Origin: Lentzea sp. NBRC 105346
Lineage (GTDB): Bacteria > Actinomycetota > Actinomycetes > Mycobacteriales > Pseudonocardiaceae
NCBI RefSeq assembly: GCF_030269605.1
Contig: NZ_BSTQ01000008.1
Span: forward strand, 297,187 to 361,186
Direction of reading: 5' to 3'
DNA length: 64,000 nucleotides
The notes under the pieces were generated by a model that worked only from the letters and a program-made list of their open reading frames with translations, searched no databases and was not told the DNA's origin. Both the position numbers and the translations under genes were made by a program. Of the stretch, positions 63,725 to 64,000 are shown in pieces (the stretch's first letter is position 1; each line of letters opens with the position of its first letter).

Positions 63725-63738
63725 TGGGAGCGCTCCCA
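63725..63738. promoter_or_regulatory. CebR operator
   Basis: TGGGAGCGCTCCCA is a perfect 14-base palindrome and equals the known CebR binding site of Streptomyces. It lies 26 bases before the cebE start, inside a 16-base palindrome with flanking C and G. Its position downstream of the predicted -10 would block transcription of the whole cebE to cebR unit in the absence of cellobiose. Confidence 0.92.
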
Positions 63739-63749
63739 GAGTGGTGAGG

Positions 63750-63779
63750 AGTGTGACCCCGGTCATTCTCGGGTGTCAA
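63750..63779 (-). promoter_or_regulatory. ceb promoter
   Basis: On the minus strand, TTGACA (plus-strand 63774-63779) is a full -35 consensus. With an 18-base spacer, CACACT at 63750-63755 can serve as -10, weak but acceptable for an actinomycete. The CebR operator begins about 12 bases downstream of it. Confidence 0.55.
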
Positions 63780-63840
63780 CCTTGGGGTGGGCCGGTGCGT
63801 TGCTCTGCCGGTCGGCTGCCGGTTGGCTGCCGGTTGTGTT

Positions 63841-63891
63841 GACGCGGCGGCTTTCGTGGTGGGTTGGGAGTGCGACGCGGCGGCTTTCGTG
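63841..63891. repeat. 18-bp direct repeat and adjoining hairpin
   Basis: GACGCGGCGGCTTTCGTG occurs at 63841-63858 and again at 63874-63891, 33 bases apart. A hairpin with 6-base arms (63894-63899 and 63903-63908, CGGGGC and GCCCCG) follows. This stretch up to the window end shows no gene I can support; the open frames in it are low-complexity. Confidence 0.5.
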
Positions 63892-64000
63892 CTCGGGGCT
63901 CCGCCCCGGACCCCGGCTCAGCTCAAAGAGGGGCCCGGCCGTGCCTTCTTTTCGTAGTGGGTTGCGTTGGGGTGGTGTGCCCCTCCCGTCGCATCGCACC

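Noticed and set aside
63763..63999. 78-codon minus-strand frame at the window end
   Set aside because: Low-complexity, contains a direct repeat and a hairpin, no ribosome site, no domain.

Overview
The window is a 64 kb, very GC-rich chromosomal segment of an actinomycete, most likely of the family Pseudonocardiaceae (Lentzea, Lechevalieria or Saccharothrix type). The pointers are the strong G/C third-position bias, the dense operons joined by ATGA and GTGA overlaps, a close match to calerythrin (described from Saccharopolyspora), a PPE/EspC-like/EspG type VII secretion mini-locus, an AfsR-like regulator, and a textbook CebR operator in front of a cellobiose operon. The genus is an inference. 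No rRNA, tRNA, CRISPR array, insertion sequence or prophage was seen.

Layout. 1-1009: end of an aldehyde dehydrogenase gene and an SDR dehydrogenase. 1110-3122: GH15 glucoamylase/trehalase-like enzyme. 3244-5159 (minus): sensor kinase and OmpR-type regulator. 5293-11216: sugar ABC operon with two ATPase genes, a lipoprotein binding protein and two permeases, one carrying an unusual extracytoplasmic insert. 11318-13906: SARP/AfsR-like regulator. 13954-15959: three type VII secretion genes, followed by a secreted class C serine hydrolase. 17051-23311: mostly small or regulatory genes, including a hybrid histidine kinase with its response regulator and an ECF sigma factor with an NTF2-like gene. 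23468-33505: potassium island, with a 27-codon microprotein gene, kdpFABC, kdpDE, a small membrane protein and a KimA-like symporter. 33787-35093: DUF4397 cell-wall protein and a class F sortase. 35074-39161: IlvD/Edd dehydratase, small secreted protein, nucleotide-sugar dehydrogenase, calerythrin-like EF-hand protein.

39233-54577 is the most interesting part. It is a divergent, tightly coupled cluster of 16 full-length genes plus one 30-codon mini-ORF, and it looks like an undescribed natural-product pathway. The minus arm has six genes: two Gfo/Idh/MocA oxidoreductases, an Ldh-family dehydrogenase, an M20 hydrolase, a sugar isomerase/epimerase-type protein and a small unknown protein. The plus arm has two DegT/DnrJ/EryC1/StrS aminotransferases, a UbiA prenyltransferase, an FAD amine-oxidase/desaturase-like enzyme, two adenylate-forming ligases, a methyltransferase, a CaiB/BaiF protein with odd domain order, and an AhpD/CMD protein. 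There is no PKS, NRPS or carrier protein. The inventory suggests an amino-sugar or aminocyclitol core that is acylated, methylated and prenylated; the product is unknown.

54699-58354: secreted GH92 mannosidase with an F5/8C domain, and an XRE regulator. 58355-63699 (minus): cebEFG-bglC-cebR type cellobiose operon in one transcription unit, with a perfect CebR palindrome upstream. The last 300 bases hold that promoter, a short direct repeat and a hairpin.

Across the window, long perfect or near-perfect palindromes built around GGCCACC or a related core sit at gene ends. An asymmetric 11-mer, TCCACAGTGGA, occurs seven times inside coding sequence.
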